Positions 1 through 8,185 of a stretch of DNA of 64,000 nt are shown here, one piece after another (the stretch's first letter is position 1; every line of letters begins with the position of its first letter). The notes beneath the pieces were generated by a model. The model saw only the letters and a program-made list of their open reading frames with translations, made no database searches and had not been told where the DNA came from. Where the stretch lies: positions 75,186-139,185 of the forward strand of contig DIWG01000056.1 in NCBI GenBank assembly GCA_002423465.1, in the 5' to 3' direction. Made by a program: the position numbers and the translations under genes. Source of the DNA: Syntrophaceae bacterium UBA6112. Lineage in GTDB: Bacteria; Desulfobacterota; Syntrophia; Syntrophales; UBA5619.

Positions 1-1165
1 GCACGTTGGGTTTGGGTTCCAGGATGGGGGACATCTCGTCGATGACTTCAAGAATGACGTAGGTGAGCTCATTCGTCATGTCCCTTCCGGCTTCACCGAG
101 TCCCGAAAGGGTCAGAAGCTGGCCGAATCCAGCTGTTATTCCCTGGTGTCCGTTGGTGATCATGGCGTCGTAGGCGGTGTTGCAGTGGACCCAGAAGCAT
201 TTGAGGATTTCCTTGGCGAATTCCCGGTCCATGCCGTCCTTCATGGAGCGTTCGTAATAGGGAAGCAGGTATTGGTCAAGACGCCCGAAAGAGACGCCGG
301 CGCCGGGATAATTCTCGTCGGTCATGACCAGCATATGGTTGATCCAGAGGGTCTGCACGGCCTCCCAAAAGTCTGCGGGCGGTTCCCAGGGAACGCCTTG
401 CAGGTTCGCTGCCATCCGCTCCAGTTCTTTTTTGCGGCCGGCGTCGTCTTCGGCGGCGGCCATCTCCCGGCAGCGCGCCCCATATTTCCCCGCCAGATCT
501 CGGGCCATGGTGGAGGCGGTTATCATGGCTTTCAGTTGGCTGCCCTGCGCCCCCCGCTTTTCCTGCGGGTCTAAAGCGCCGTATTTCTCCATGAGATCGG
601 CATATATTCCCTTCCAGCCCAGAGTGAGAAGCCGTTCATGCCCCGGAATGAGGTGACCGCTCGTTGCCCCGGCGTTGCCGTAGCCGTGATCGTGGAACCA
701 CTTCGTCTGCCGCCGTGCTCCACCCTTTCCCCTGACCAGCCGGTCCCATTCCTTCGCCTCTCTCTCATTGAGGCACAGCGATGTCTGCACGTTGAAGCGC
801 GCCCCGGCGATGAGATCGCCGGGCAGTATTTCCCGGGGCACCTGGTTGACGATGACCTCCTTGACGAACCATGCCCGTCTTTCGGGGAGACTCCATGTCC
901 AGAACTCCGGATGGAGCGGTACCTTTCGCGCGCTCTGAAGGAATGAGCCGCTCAGGGGAGAGAGGAGCAAGAAAGTTTCCGGAACGATGTAAAAGGTGAT
1001 CTCGTTGAAGAGGTTGTCCCAAGGGGTTCCCGTGGTCCAGGCCGTGAACTGGTTGTTCCAGGCCCGTTCATTTCCCCGAAAATAATAATCCCGTAGCCAT
1101 GTTATCCGCGGTGAAAGTTCCGAGGGCTCCTTTATGGTATAATTCAAAGCCGTTGCTTCATTCAT
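1..1165 (-). CDS. Glycyl-radical enzyme (pyruvate formate-lyase family), N-terminal part, cut by window edge
   Basis: The minus strand from ATG 1165 is one uninterrupted frame of about 388 codons that leaves the window at base 1. It matches the N-terminal part of the PFL domain of glycyl-radical enzymes: LSPRITWLRDYYF near residue 18, DFWEAVQTLWINHML from residue 265 and YPGAGVSFGRLDQYLLPYY from residue 286. These enzymes use a glycyl radical installed by a radical SAM activase for anaerobic C-C, C-O, C-N or C-S cleavage or for radical addition. The catalytic Cys and the C-terminal glycine loop lie outside the window, so the reaction cannot be assigned (dehydratase, decarboxylase, sulfonate lyase and alkylsuccinate synthase types all remain open). 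A GGGGAGG ribosome site sits 5 nt before the start. It follows a DUF374 gene and lies downstream of a TAXI-type TRAP transporter that could import its substrate. The family is confident; the function is not. Confidence 0.82.
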   Translation of the reverse strand, partial: MNEATALNYTIKEPSELSPRITWLRDYYFRGNERAWNNQFTAWTTGTPWDNLFNEITFYIVPETFLLLSPLSGSFLQSARKVPLHPEFWTWSLPERRAWFVKEVIVNQVPREILPGDLIAGARFNVQTSLCLNEREAKEWDRLVRGKGGARRQTKWFHDHGYGNAGATSGHLIPGHERLLTLGWKGIYADLMEKYGALDPQEKRGAQGSQLKAMITASTMARDLAGKYGARCREMAAAEDDAGRKKELERMAANLQGVPWEPPADFWEAVQTLWINHMLVMTDENYPGAGVSFGRLDQYLLPYYERSMKDGMDREFAKEILKCFWVHCNTAYDAMITNGHQGITAGFGQLLTLSGLGEAGRDMTNELTYVILEVIDEMSPILEPKPNV

Positions 1166-1299
1166 GGCTGCCTCCCCGGCGGAAAAGCTCCGTCGTATTC
1201 CTCGTAGGGATTGCACGGCACATCACAGCGCCTTTTCCCGATACCGGTGCCGGGCCTCCAGAGCTCTGGCCCTGATATCCATTCATCCCGGCGGCTGGG

Positions 1300-1989
1300 T
1301 TATCCGGGAGGGGGCGTCGGGTGCGGCTCTTCGGGGAGTTCTCCCTGAAAACCCGGGAGCATGATCCTTTCCACCTGAACGCGCTGCGCCTCGAATTCCG
1401 TTTCATCTTCCGTAGGCGTCAGCCGGATCATCTCAGCGAAATGCAGCCGGACCCGGGAAAATGGTTTGGGCAGCATGAAACGGTCCCAACTGTTGAAATA
1501 CCAGGCCCGGTCCGCGGAGACGTAAAACGGGACGATCACCGCATCGGCGGCGTGGGCGATTCGGATGAGCCCGTTCTTGATGACGCCCGCCGGTCCCCGG
1601 GGTCCGTCGACGATATGGCCGGCCAGCCCGGTCTGCCGGAGCTTTTCAATCAGTTCCTTCATGGCATTCACGCCTCCGCGGGAAGATGAGCCGCGCACGG
1701 GATCCCAGCCGGTGCGTCTGGCCACGGAGGCGATGATCTCGCCGTCCTTGCTCCGGGAGATCATCAGCCCCGGCCGATGGGCGCGATAGGTTTGAAAATG
1801 GCGGATCGCGGCGAAGAATTGCTGGTGCCAGGTGCAAAGCAGCACCCGACCGCCGTTTTGATGATGTTGCATCCAGGGAGCTTCGTTCTCCACCTCCAGG
1901 CGAAACGTCCAGGCGTAGGCGCGGACGAATCGGTAGAGAAAGGCGAGGAACGGCTTCGACATGATGATGATATCGGTTCTTCTGGACAT
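1300..1989 (-). CDS. DUF374 lysophospholipid acyltransferase-family protein
   Basis: This 229-residue protein belongs to the DUF374 branch of the lysophospholipid acyltransferase superfamily. These proteins transfer acyl groups to lipids, often lipid A precursors, at the inner membrane. Visible features are LLCTWHQQFFAAIRH (HxxxF-like acyltransferase box, about residues 51-65), the family-typical stretch MISRSKDGEIIASVARRTGW, then SSSRGGVNAMKEL and HIVDGPRGPAGVIKNGL, which are diagnostic for DUF374. The start at 1989 is preceded by an AGAGAG ribosome site. The gene lies 134 bp upstream of the glycyl-radical enzyme on the same strand, after a terminator-like hairpin at 2158-2183, so these two probably form their own transcript. 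The proline-rich C-terminus (PHPTPPPG) is not conserved in the family. The acyl donor and acceptor are unknown. Confidence 0.85.
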   Translation of the reverse strand: MSRRTDIIIMSKPFLAFLYRFVRAYAWTFRLEVENEAPWMQHHQNGGRVLLCTWHQQFFAAIRHFQTYRAHRPGLMISRSKDGEIIASVARRTGWDPVRGSSSRGGVNAMKELIEKLRQTGLAGHIVDGPRGPAGVIKNGLIRIAHAADAVIVPFYVSADRAWYFNSWDRFMLPKPFSRVRLHFAEMIRLTPTEDETEFEAQRVQVERIMLPGFQGELPEEPHPTPPPG

Positions 1990-2341
1990 GTTCTCTCTTT
2001 TCCCGGCTCGTATATCAAGACGCCGCCGGCGGGTTTGGCAAGACCCTGTGTTCTCAACAAGTGTGGAGTATAGCGGTGCGCCCTCCCTGTGTCAAGGCAG
2101 GATAGGGAACGGTTCATTGCCTTGAACCGGTTATGGTTGAAAAGTTTTTAGAAGGCTAAGGCCGGGCATGGCAGCCCGGCCTTGTTAATGGATCATACAC
2201 TGCAATGGGTCTTGTCGGACTTCCGGCCTTGATCCTGCCTTACGATAGACCTGTCCAATCCGGCAGCGCCCGCGCTTTTGTCTTGCGCCCGCTTCCACTC
2301 TTTCGTGCGCTGAAAGACAAATTCCGTCAAGAACAGGCGTC
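1990..2341. other. Intergenic region with hairpins between TRAP permease and DUF374 gene
   Basis: No coding frame of credible composition was seen. It contains a partial palindrome (AACGGTTCA against TGAACCGGTT, about 2108-2131) and the perfect hairpin listed separately at 2158-2183. The AT-rich stretch beside it is the likely place for the promoter of the DUF374/glycyl-radical unit, but no convincing -35/-10 pair was found. Confidence 0.5.
2158..2183 (-). terminator. Terminator-like perfect hairpin
   Basis: AAGGCCGGG (2158-2166) is the exact reverse complement of CCCGGCCTT (2175-2183), with an 8-nt loop. It lies about 160 bp downstream of the TRAP permease stop on the minus strand. A U-tract does not follow directly; an A/T-rich stretch with a T-run begins some 10 nt later. 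A terminator is the simplest reading. Confidence 0.55.
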
Positions 2342-4303
2342 TCAGTCGTTTTTAATCATTTCCACAGCCGACCCGCGCACGCCGATGATGGGGATCTGCA
2401 CGTCGAACCGCATCAGGAGATACCCAACCCCGCCCACCGCCAGCCCGATCCACGCCCATTTTCCTCCCGCCAGCATGACAAGCCCTCCCGCAATGTAGAG
2501 AGCCCGCTCGACATAGGTCAGGTGCCGGGACATATAGCCCATGACCCCTCCCTGGATGAAGAGCATCGCCGCAAGCCCCCCCACCACCAGCAGTATGATC
2601 TCTATGGCGGTTCCTTGCATCAGGTAGGCTGTATTGAACATAAAGTAGAAGGGGAGCACGAAAGCCGAAGCGGCGAGCCGGATGGAGATCCAGGCCGTGG
2701 GAATCCACTTTGCCTCCGCGATCGCCGCCCCCGTGTAGACCGCGATGCAGACGGGAGGGGTGAGGCCCGAAAAGACGGCGAAGTAAAAGACGAACAGATG
2801 GCTCGCCAGCAGGGGCATGTTGAGGCCGGCCATGGCGGGGATCAGAACCGCCGCCGCGATGACATAGGCCGCGGTGGTCGTCATTCCCATGCCGAGGATG
2901 AGGGCCGTCAGCATGGCCGCTCCCAGCGCAAGGGAGATGTGGGTGCCCGCCAGCTCGATGATGAGCTGCGAGACCTTCACGCCGAAGCCCGTGAGGGAGA
3001 TCAGACTTACCGCCACCTGCACGCAGCTCATCATCACCATCAGCCAGGCGAGCGCCGTGAGGATGGCCCGGAAGTACCCTTCCCAGATGATTTTGATCCG
3101 TTCCCAGATCCCCTTGCCGGAGAGAGGCCCCCCGGTCAGGAGAAAGACGCCCATGGTCACCACCAGGGCCCAGGCGGCGCACATCTGGGGCGGAAGAAGC
3201 ATCACGAGCAGGACGAGAAGTGTTCCCACCGGCAGGACGAACACCATCAGTTGCCGCGGGTGGAATACTTCGCGCACTTTGGGCATCATCTCTTTCGGCA
3301 TGGTTCCCAGTCCGTACCGGCAGGCCTCGACATAGACCCCCGCCCCGACGCCGAAGTAGAAGAGGATCGCCGGGAGGATGGCGCCCACCATCACGGTGAG
3401 GTAGGGTACGTTCATAAACTCCGCCATGATGAAGGCGCCGGCCCCCATGATCGGCGGCATGATCTGCCCCCCCGAGCTTGCCGTGGCCTCCACGGCCCCC
3501 GCGAAGGGGGGGGGGAATCCCATCCGCTTCATGGTGGGAATCGTGAAAGCCCCGGTGGTTGCGACATTGGCCACCGCAGAGCCGGAGAGCATGCCGAAAA
3601 AGGAACTCGCGATCACGGCGACATGCCCCGGTCCGCCCCGGATCCTTCCCCCGCCAAGCTTTGCAATATCCATAAAGGTTTTGCCGACTCCCGTGGCGAA
3701 GAGCACCGGTCCGAAGATCACGAACAGGGCGATCAGCCGGCTCGTCATGTCGGTGAGGAGCCCCCATACCCCCTCGGTCATCAGGTAGAGCTGGTAGAGA
3801 ACCTCTTCCAGACCGAATCCGCCGTGTCCGAACCGGCCGGGGATGTTCTCCCCGTACAGGGCGTAGAGCAAGAAACCCATAACCAGAAGCGGGATGATGA
3901 TCCCGAGGGAACGCCGCGTGCCCTCCAGAAGGGCAAGGATCAGCACGCTGCCGATGTAGAGCTGGTACATTTCGTACTGGCCGGGGTTCCGGACGATCAC
4001 CTCCCAGGCGTACATGATGTAGATGCAGGGCGCGAGACTCAGCGCCAGCAGGATCAGATCCAGCAGGGAGGGAGAGGATTCGGATCCGAACAGGAGTACC
4101 CGCATTGCCCCTTTCGCTCTCCTGGCCATTGCGGAGGAGAGGGGGTAGCTCAGAAACACAATCGCGAGGCCGAAGCTCAGGGAGATGGAGCCCTGGAGGA
4201 CGGGGTGGAGCGCCACGGTGAGCGCGGTGTACAGAAGAAAGGCGCTCCAGACGGCGACGAGGATGCTGACGGCAATCTTCCAGAAACCGGTGAGTTGTCT
4301 CAT
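2342..4303 (-). CDS. TRAP transporter fused permease (DctQ-DctM fusion, TAXI type)
   Basis: This 653-residue polytopic membrane protein is a fused small and large TRAP permease, the form that pairs with TAXI-type binding proteins to import organic acids using an ion gradient. The N-terminal part (about residues 1-130) carries DctQ-like helices; the rest is the DctM domain, with family-typical stretches such as FFGMLSGSAVANVATTGAFT, ATASSGGQIMPPIMGAGAF and FSGLTPPVCIAVYTGAAIA. ATG 4303 is preceded by AAGGATC at proper distance. It lies downstream of the TAXI binding protein (4856-5836) and a lipoprotein (4429-4824), separated from the lipoprotein by a 125-bp gap with two hairpins that could lower permease expression relative to the binding protein. 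The substrate is unknown; the neighbouring glycyl-radical enzyme suggests an anaerobically degraded acid. Confidence 0.93.
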   Translation of the reverse strand: MRQLTGFWKIAVSILVAVWSAFLLYTALTVALHPVLQGSISLSFGLAIVFLSYPLSSAMARRAKGAMRVLLFGSESSPSLLDLILLALSLAPCIYIMYAWEVIVRNPGQYEMYQLYIGSVLILALLEGTRRSLGIIIPLLVMGFLLYALYGENIPGRFGHGGFGLEEVLYQLYLMTEGVWGLLTDMTSRLIALFVIFGPVLFATGVGKTFMDIAKLGGGRIRGGPGHVAVIASSFFGMLSGSAVANVATTGAFTIPTMKRMGFPPPFAGAVEATASSGGQIMPPIMGAGAFIMAEFMNVPYLTVMVGAILPAILFYFGVGAGVYVEACRYGLGTMPKEMMPKVREVFHPRQLMVFVLPVGTLLVLLVMLLPPQMCAAWALVVTMGVFLLTGGPLSGKGIWERIKIIWEGYFRAILTALAWLMVMMSCVQVAVSLISLTGFGVKVSQLIIELAGTHISLALGAAMLTALILGMGMTTTAAYVIAAAVLIPAMAGLNMPLLASHLFVFYFAVFSGLTPPVCIAVYTGAAIAEAKWIPTAWISIRLAASAFVLPFYFMFNTAYLMQGTAIEIILLVVGGLAAMLFIQGGVMGYMSRHLTYVERALYIAGGLVMLAGGKWAWIGLAVGGVGYLLMRFDVQIPIIGVRGSAVEMIKND

Positions 4304-4340
4304 ACGGGATCCTTTCTCGTTTCAAGCTCTTCGGGTCATA

Positions 4341-4370
4341 TTCCCCGAAGCTTGCTTCGATTAGAGGGAA
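4341..4370 (-). repeat. AGCTTGC-core hairpin, copy 1
   Basis: TTCCC (4341-4345) pairs with GGGAA (4366-4370), and inside lies the perfect palindrome GAAGC-TT-GCTTC (4347-4358). It lies between the lipoprotein and permease genes. Its core resembles the hairpins at 4379-4418, 27487-27515 and 27552-27584. Confidence 0.5.
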
Positions 4371-4378
4371 GCCAACAA

Positions 4379-4418
4379 CCATGGGACACCCCGCAGCTTG
4401 CTGTGAGGTGTCTCATGG
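4379..4418 (-). repeat. AGCTTGC-core hairpin, copy 2 (intercistronic)
   Basis: The arms CCATGGGACACC and GGTGTCTCATGG are complementary apart from one position and enclose the core CAGCTTGCTG. The whole 40-nt palindrome sits 10 bp after the lipoprotein stop. It could be a processing or attenuation hairpin that protects the upstream binding-protein message. Confidence 0.6.
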
Positions 4419-4428
4419 ACGGAGGGGG

Positions 4429-4824
4429 TCATTTTTTGGGTATGACCGTCAGCGAAGCTTTGGCCTCGCTTCCCTGGTTTCCGCTGGCCTCGACGGCATA
4501 GTTGCCCGGTTTTGCCCGCACATAGATCGCCGTTTTCGCCGTGAAGGCGCCGTGGGCATTGGCCTTGATCACATCCACTTTCTCGGTTCCCAGGCCGACC
4601 TTCTCCCCTGCTCCGACCACCATGACAATGTCGATCTCCTCGCCGGGTTTGAATCCGGTTCCGTAAATCGTGATTTTGGCTGATGCTTTTCCGCTATCAG
4701 GGGTGATAAAGATCTTTGGCACTTCGGTGGTTTTGGTTGCTGTGGTTCCCGCGGCACAGCCCAGGATCAGACAAGCCGATACCGCAATGATTCCGATCCA
4801 ACATGCATATCGAAAGCGCTTCAT
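4429..4824 (-). CDS. Small lipoprotein with IPT/TIG-like beta-sandwich domain
   Basis: This 131-residue protein starts with a lipoprotein signal peptide (MKRFRYACWIG...) ending in the lipobox LILGC, so it should be anchored in a membrane facing the periplasm. The mature part (IFITPDSGKASAKITIYGTG, then FKPGEEIDIV) resembles an IPT/TIG or similar immunoglobulin-like fold. ATG 4824 was chosen over an in-frame ATG at 4854 because GGGAGGG stands just before it and because it puts the signal peptide at the N-terminus. It lies between the TAXI binding protein and the TRAP permease in one apparent operon, so an accessory role in solute capture is possible, although no such TRAP component is established. 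No enzyme motif is visible. Confidence 0.75.
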   Translation of the reverse strand: MKRFRYACWIGIIAVSACLILGCAAGTTATKTTEVPKIFITPDSGKASAKITIYGTGFKPGEEIDIVMVVGAGEKVGLGTEKVDVIKANAHGAFTAKTAIYVRAKPGNYAVEASGNQGSEAKASLTVIPKK

Positions 4825-4855
4825 GAGCAAACCCTCCCTTTCTTGCTTTATCATT

Positions 4856-5836
4856 TCATTTCGGAGGCAACAATTTCGCGGGCACCTTCACCTTCAGGGT
4901 CTCCTCGTAGAACTTCAACGCGCCCGGGTGAAACGGCACTCTCAGATCGAAGTCCAGGGCCATCTTGTACATCTCCTCGAAACGACCCTCCTTGAGGGTC
5001 GCCAGGGCGTTGAGTTCCTTCCTGTGATCGTAGACCGCCTTGATGATCTTGAAGACGACATCGGTGGGGATGTCTTTGTGAACGAAGTCGCTCACCACAT
5101 AGGCGTAGCTGATCTGCTCCTTCGGCGTGGCCTTGAAGAGCCCCGCGGGAATCGGCATCAACAGGCCGTGCGCCGGATATTTTGCATTCATTTTGTCAAT
5201 GTAGTTTTTGTTGACGGGGATGATGTTGATCTCCATGGCGGATTCGAGGTCCAGGATCGCGGCATCCTTGAATCCCGCCTTGAACCACCCCTTCACGCTG
5301 CCCGATTTCATTGCGTCCACGCTGGCGGAGATCCCCATGAGCTTGTAGTCCGGCTTGATGCCGAGCGCATCGAAGAAGAGCTCGATGATGCGCCCCGAGG
5401 TTGTTCCGGGATTCATCGCGAAGGGAACGCCGTTGAAACCTTCGAGGGTGTTGATTCCGCTCTTTTTGCTGGAGATGATGTGGATCGGCGTCACATACCC
5501 CCCCCAGAGAGAACGCAGGGTGGGATTCGGTTTCTTGAAGTCGATGATCCCTTGGTAGCTCGCGAAGGCCGCCGCCGCGCTTGCGGGACCCAGGTGGATG
5601 AATTTCTTCTCGATCCGGGCAAGGTTCTCGATGAACCCGCCGGTTTCCACCACGGTCAGATCGATTTCACCCGGATAGGCGCGGTTCACGATGCCGGCCA
5701 TGGTGACCGTGTTCGCGTAGAGGCCCGACCCCACGCTGGTGGACCCCCATTTGAGTTTCATCTTGGCCGCATCGGCCGCACCGCACATGCACAAGATCAA
5801 AGCCGCAGTCAACATCACAAGCATCCCTCTCTTCAT
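4856..5836 (-). CDS. TAXI-family TRAP transporter solute-binding protein
   Basis: This 326-residue periplasmic protein has a Sec signal peptide (MKRGMLVMLTAALILCMCG, cleavage after about ADAA). The mature N-terminus KLKWGSTSVGSGLYANTVTM is typical of TAXI (TRAP-associated extracytoplasmic immunogenic) binding proteins, as are the NPGTTSGRIIELFFDALGI stretch near residue 140 and GLLMPIPAGLFKATPKEQIS. It would capture an organic acid or amino-acid-like solute and deliver it to the fused permease at 2342-4303. ATG 5836 was chosen because GGAGGG precedes it and it begins the signal peptide; longer in-frame starts give an implausible arginine-rich leader. It is the first gene of the minus-strand transporter operon. 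The ligand cannot be deduced. Confidence 0.92.
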   Translation of the reverse strand: MKRGMLVMLTAALILCMCGAADAAKMKLKWGSTSVGSGLYANTVTMAGIVNRAYPGEIDLTVVETGGFIENLARIEKKFIHLGPASAAAAFASYQGIIDFKKPNPTLRSLWGGYVTPIHIISSKKSGINTLEGFNGVPFAMNPGTTSGRIIELFFDALGIKPDYKLMGISASVDAMKSGSVKGWFKAGFKDAAILDLESAMEINIIPVNKNYIDKMNAKYPAHGLLMPIPAGLFKATPKEQISYAYVVSDFVHKDIPTDVVFKIIKAVYDHRKELNALATLKEGRFEEMYKMALDFDLRVPFHPGALKFYEETLKVKVPAKLLPPK

Positions 5837-6361
5837 TACAGACCCTCCTTTCATTGGTTGGCAGGCACCTTCTTTCCGCCCGTCCCTGCGCTTCCGCAAC
5901 CGGGCGGCGGTTTCCTCCGCACATTCTTCTGCCGCACTGGCCCGGGAAATCCAGTTTTCGGCGATCACTTCCCGAGTGATGGGTCATGGAAATCGGAAAA
6001 AATGGGGAGAAATGCCCGTCTTTCCCTCCCGCAAGCAGGTGGCAAGGAATGACGAAAAGCCGACATTTTTCCCATTGTCAGCGAACGGTTTACGATCGAA
6101 TAGCTGAACCAAGGAAGGCAAGATACGTTCTTCTCCGCCTCTCCTTTTCTGAAAAAAACGGTCGGAGGCTTTTTCAAGTCTTGCCGTTTGGATGTCAGAT
6201 CAAGAATGCAGAGCGATAAGAACGGAGCGTGAGATCGCGGTGTGGTGAAGGGAGGCTGGAGCGGTTTTCGTCTTCCGGACCCGAGGATGAACGCCCGTGG
6301 CGGGAAATGGACCGGTCGACAACGGGAACTCCGTCCCTCCTCGACGGAGATCCGTTATGAC

Positions 6362-6374
6362 ATGTGTTGCACAT
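6362..6374. promoter_or_regulatory. Candidate operator upstream of dctP promoter
   Basis: ATGTG and CACAT form a perfect inverted repeat around TTG, about 50 bp upstream of the -35 box. A wider repeat ATTATGC (6380-6386) and GCATAAT (6411-6417) lies between it and the promoter. A dimeric regulator, for instance a GntR- or LacI-type repressor, would fit, but none is encoded in the window. Confidence 0.35.
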
Positions 6375-6425
6375 ATAGAATTATGCCATTTAGGAAGTCA
6401 AGGAAAAAGTGCATAATAATATACC

Positions 6426-6454
6426 TTGACAAGCAATAACAGCCTCCCTATACT
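6426..6454 (+). promoter_or_regulatory. Sigma-70-type promoter of the dctPQM operon
   Basis: TTGACA (6426-6431), a 17-bp spacer and TATACT (6449-6454) give a near-consensus housekeeping promoter. The predicted start near 6461 leaves a leader of about 55 nt before dctP. Confidence 0.8.
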
Positions 6455-6515
6455 TCGACCCGAAAAGCAATATGTCATCAAAAAACAAACAAAATCAGAC
6501 AAAGAGGAGGGTCAC

Positions 6516-7493
6516 ATGCGAACACGTGTAATCGGAGCGTTGGTGGTCCTGCTGGCTTTGGCGGTGGCCATGCCGGCCGCGGCCCAGACTAAACTGAAGT
6601 TCGCCCATGTATATGAGACGTCCGAGGCGTTCCACGTCGAGGCGCTCTGGGCGGCGAAAGAGATCGCCAAACGGACGAACAACAAGTACCAGATCGATGT
6701 TTTTCCAGCGTCCGCGCTGGGCAACGAACAGCAGATCTCCCAGGCACTGCCTCTCGGTACCATCGACATGGCGTATCTCGGCGCCTCCTTCGTGGGGGCC
6801 ATCTACAAGCCCATTTCCATTGTAAACGCTCCCTATATCTGGCGGGACATTGCGCACCACACGGCCTTCAGCAAAAGTCCGCTCTTGGGCGAGCTGATGG
6901 ACGGATACTTCAAGCAGACCAAGAACAAGATCGTGGCCGTCACCTACTACGGCGCCCGTCACACCACGGCCAACAAGGCCCTCAGGACGCCGGCGGACAT
7001 GAAAGGGATGAAGCTGCGCGTCCCGCAGGCCCCCATGTATATGATGTTCGCCAAGGCGGTCGGCGCCAACCCCACGCCCATCGCCTTCGCCGAGGTGTAT
7101 CTGGCCCTGCAGAACGGAACCGTGGATGGGCAGGAGAACCCGCTGCCGACCATCCAGGCCAAGAAGTTCTACGAGGTGCAGTCGCACATCAACCTGACCG
7201 GCCACATCCTGGACAACCTGACCACGACGATCTCCTCCGGCCTCTGGAACAAGCTGACCCCGGCGGAACGCGAGATCTTCGATGCCGTCTACAAGCAGGC
7301 CGCTGCAAGGGCCGGCGCCAGCATCCGCGAATCCGAGGCCAAACTGGTCGACTGGTTCAAACAGCAGGGCAAGACGGTGGTCACCCCCGACCTCAAGGCC
7401 TTCCGCGAGGCGGCGCTCAAGATCCACAACGACGCCTCCCTCGGGGCCGTCTGGACCAGGGATCTGTACGACCGCATCCAGGCCCTGAAGTAG
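6516..7493 (+). CDS. dctP: TRAP transporter substrate-binding protein, DctP family
   Basis: This 325-residue periplasmic binding protein has a signal peptide (MRTRVIGALVVLLALAVAMP, cleavage after AAA) followed by TKLKFAHVYETSEAFHVEAL, the usual DctP N-terminus. Further family features are the IDVFPASALGNEQQ stretch, LRVPQAPMYMMFAKAVGANP with the conserved arginine that binds the substrate carboxylate, and NGTVDGQENPLPTI. ATG 6516 follows the strong ribosome site GAGGAGG; an upstream TTG at 6426 overlaps the promoter and is rejected. It begins a plus-strand operon with dctQ and dctM and with dehydratase and dehydrogenase genes downstream. A sugar acid or other hydroxy-acid is the likely ligand, inferred from those enzymes. 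Confidence 0.94.
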   Translation: MRTRVIGALVVLLALAVAMPAAAQTKLKFAHVYETSEAFHVEALWAAKEIAKRTNNKYQIDVFPASALGNEQQISQALPLGTIDMAYLGASFVGAIYKPISIVNAPYIWRDIAHHTAFSKSPLLGELMDGYFKQTKNKIVAVTYYGARHTTANKALRTPADMKGMKLRVPQAPMYMMFAKAVGANPTPIAFAEVYLALQNGTVDGQENPLPTIQAKKFYEVQSHINLTGHILDNLTTTISSGLWNKLTPAEREIFDAVYKQAAARAGASIRESEAKLVDWFKQQGKTVVTPDLKAFREAALKIHNDASLGAVWTRDLYDRIQALK

Positions 7494-7615
7494 CATCGCT
7501 CCGGACGCAGTCACGCGGCTCGCGCGCCATCCCGAAGTTCGACGCGCGCGCCGCACACGTTTCCGCACCAAGACCAATCAGACGGTCGGCCCGAGCCGTC
7601 CGGGGACAAATCTCC

Positions 7616-8185
7616 ATGAAGGATGACGACTATATCGGCCCGAATCTCGGCGAGGCCGCCATCGGCGTCATGGATGACGAGGCCGAGCCGGACCTTTCGG
7701 ACTACCGGATCGAGGACTGGGTGACTCTGGCCTTCTTCTGGGCCATGGCCATCATCGTCTTCCTCCAGTTCTTCACCCGCTACGTTCTAAACGACTCGCT
7801 GGCCTGGACCGAGGAGATCGCCCGATACCTCCTGATGTGCGTAGGGTTCCTCGGCGGCTCCCTGGCGGTTCGGCGCTACAGCCACATCCACGTGGAGTTC
7901 CTGTACCTGTACATGCCGGGCTGGATGGCCCGCGCCCTGTCGCCCCTCGTGGATATGATCCGTATTGTCTTTTTCGCCTATGCAACCTGGCTCTGCTGGC
8001 TGATCACCAAAATCATGCGGACCCAGCCCATGGTGGTCATCGACTGGCCCATGAGCATCGTCTACGGAATCTGCACGCTGGGCCTGGCCTTCATGACCCT
8101 CCGGTCGATCCAAGTGGCATTGAAGAACCGGCGGACGGGGTCTAGCCCGCTCCTCAAGGTGCGGGAGGAGGGGCGGCACCAATGA
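7616..8185 (+). CDS. dctQ: TRAP transporter small permease, DctQ family
   Basis: This 189-residue protein has the four membrane helices of a DctQ subunit. Family-typical text includes FLQFFTRYVLNDSLAWTEEI near residue 50, with RYLLMCVGFLGGSLAVRRYS and HIHVEFLYLYMP after it. About 35 acidic N-terminal residues precede the first helix, which is long for the family; the true start could be internal, but ATG 7616 is the first one and is preceded only by a weak GGGGAC. The stop overlaps the dctM start in an ATGA junction, so the two permease subunits are translationally coupled. It works with the DctP protein and DctM in ion-driven uptake. Confidence 0.92.
   Translation: MKDDDYIGPNLGEAAIGVMDDEAEPDLSDYRIEDWVTLAFFWAMAIIVFLQFFTRYVLNDSLAWTEEIARYLLMCVGFLGGSLAVRRYSHIHVEFLYLYMPGWMARALSPLVDMIRIVFFAYATWLCWLITKIMRTQPMVVIDWPMSIVYGICTLGLAFMTLRSIQVALKNRRTGSSPLLKVREEGRHQ

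Larger units (their letters stand above)
5837..6515. other. Divergent intergenic region between the TAXI and DctP operons
   Basis: No gene was found in these 679 bases. The segment around 5986-6051 begins with GTCATGG and ends with GGAATGAC, like the GTCAT...ATGAC dispersed repeats elsewhere in the window. The AT-rich right part (6355-6460) holds the dctP promoter and two inverted repeats. The promoter of the TAXI operon must also lie here but no convincing match was found. Confidence 0.5.

Noticed and set aside
2352..4382. Long frame (676 codons) on the minus strand overlapping the TRAP permease
   Set aside because: It is a shifted reading of the permease gene, rich in Arg, His and Gly, with no membrane helices or family similarity.
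2522..4501. Long plus-strand frame (659 codons)
   Set aside because: It is antisense to the TRAP permease and lipoprotein; composition is dominated by His, Asp, Gly and Arg, which is typical of shadows of GC-rich genes.
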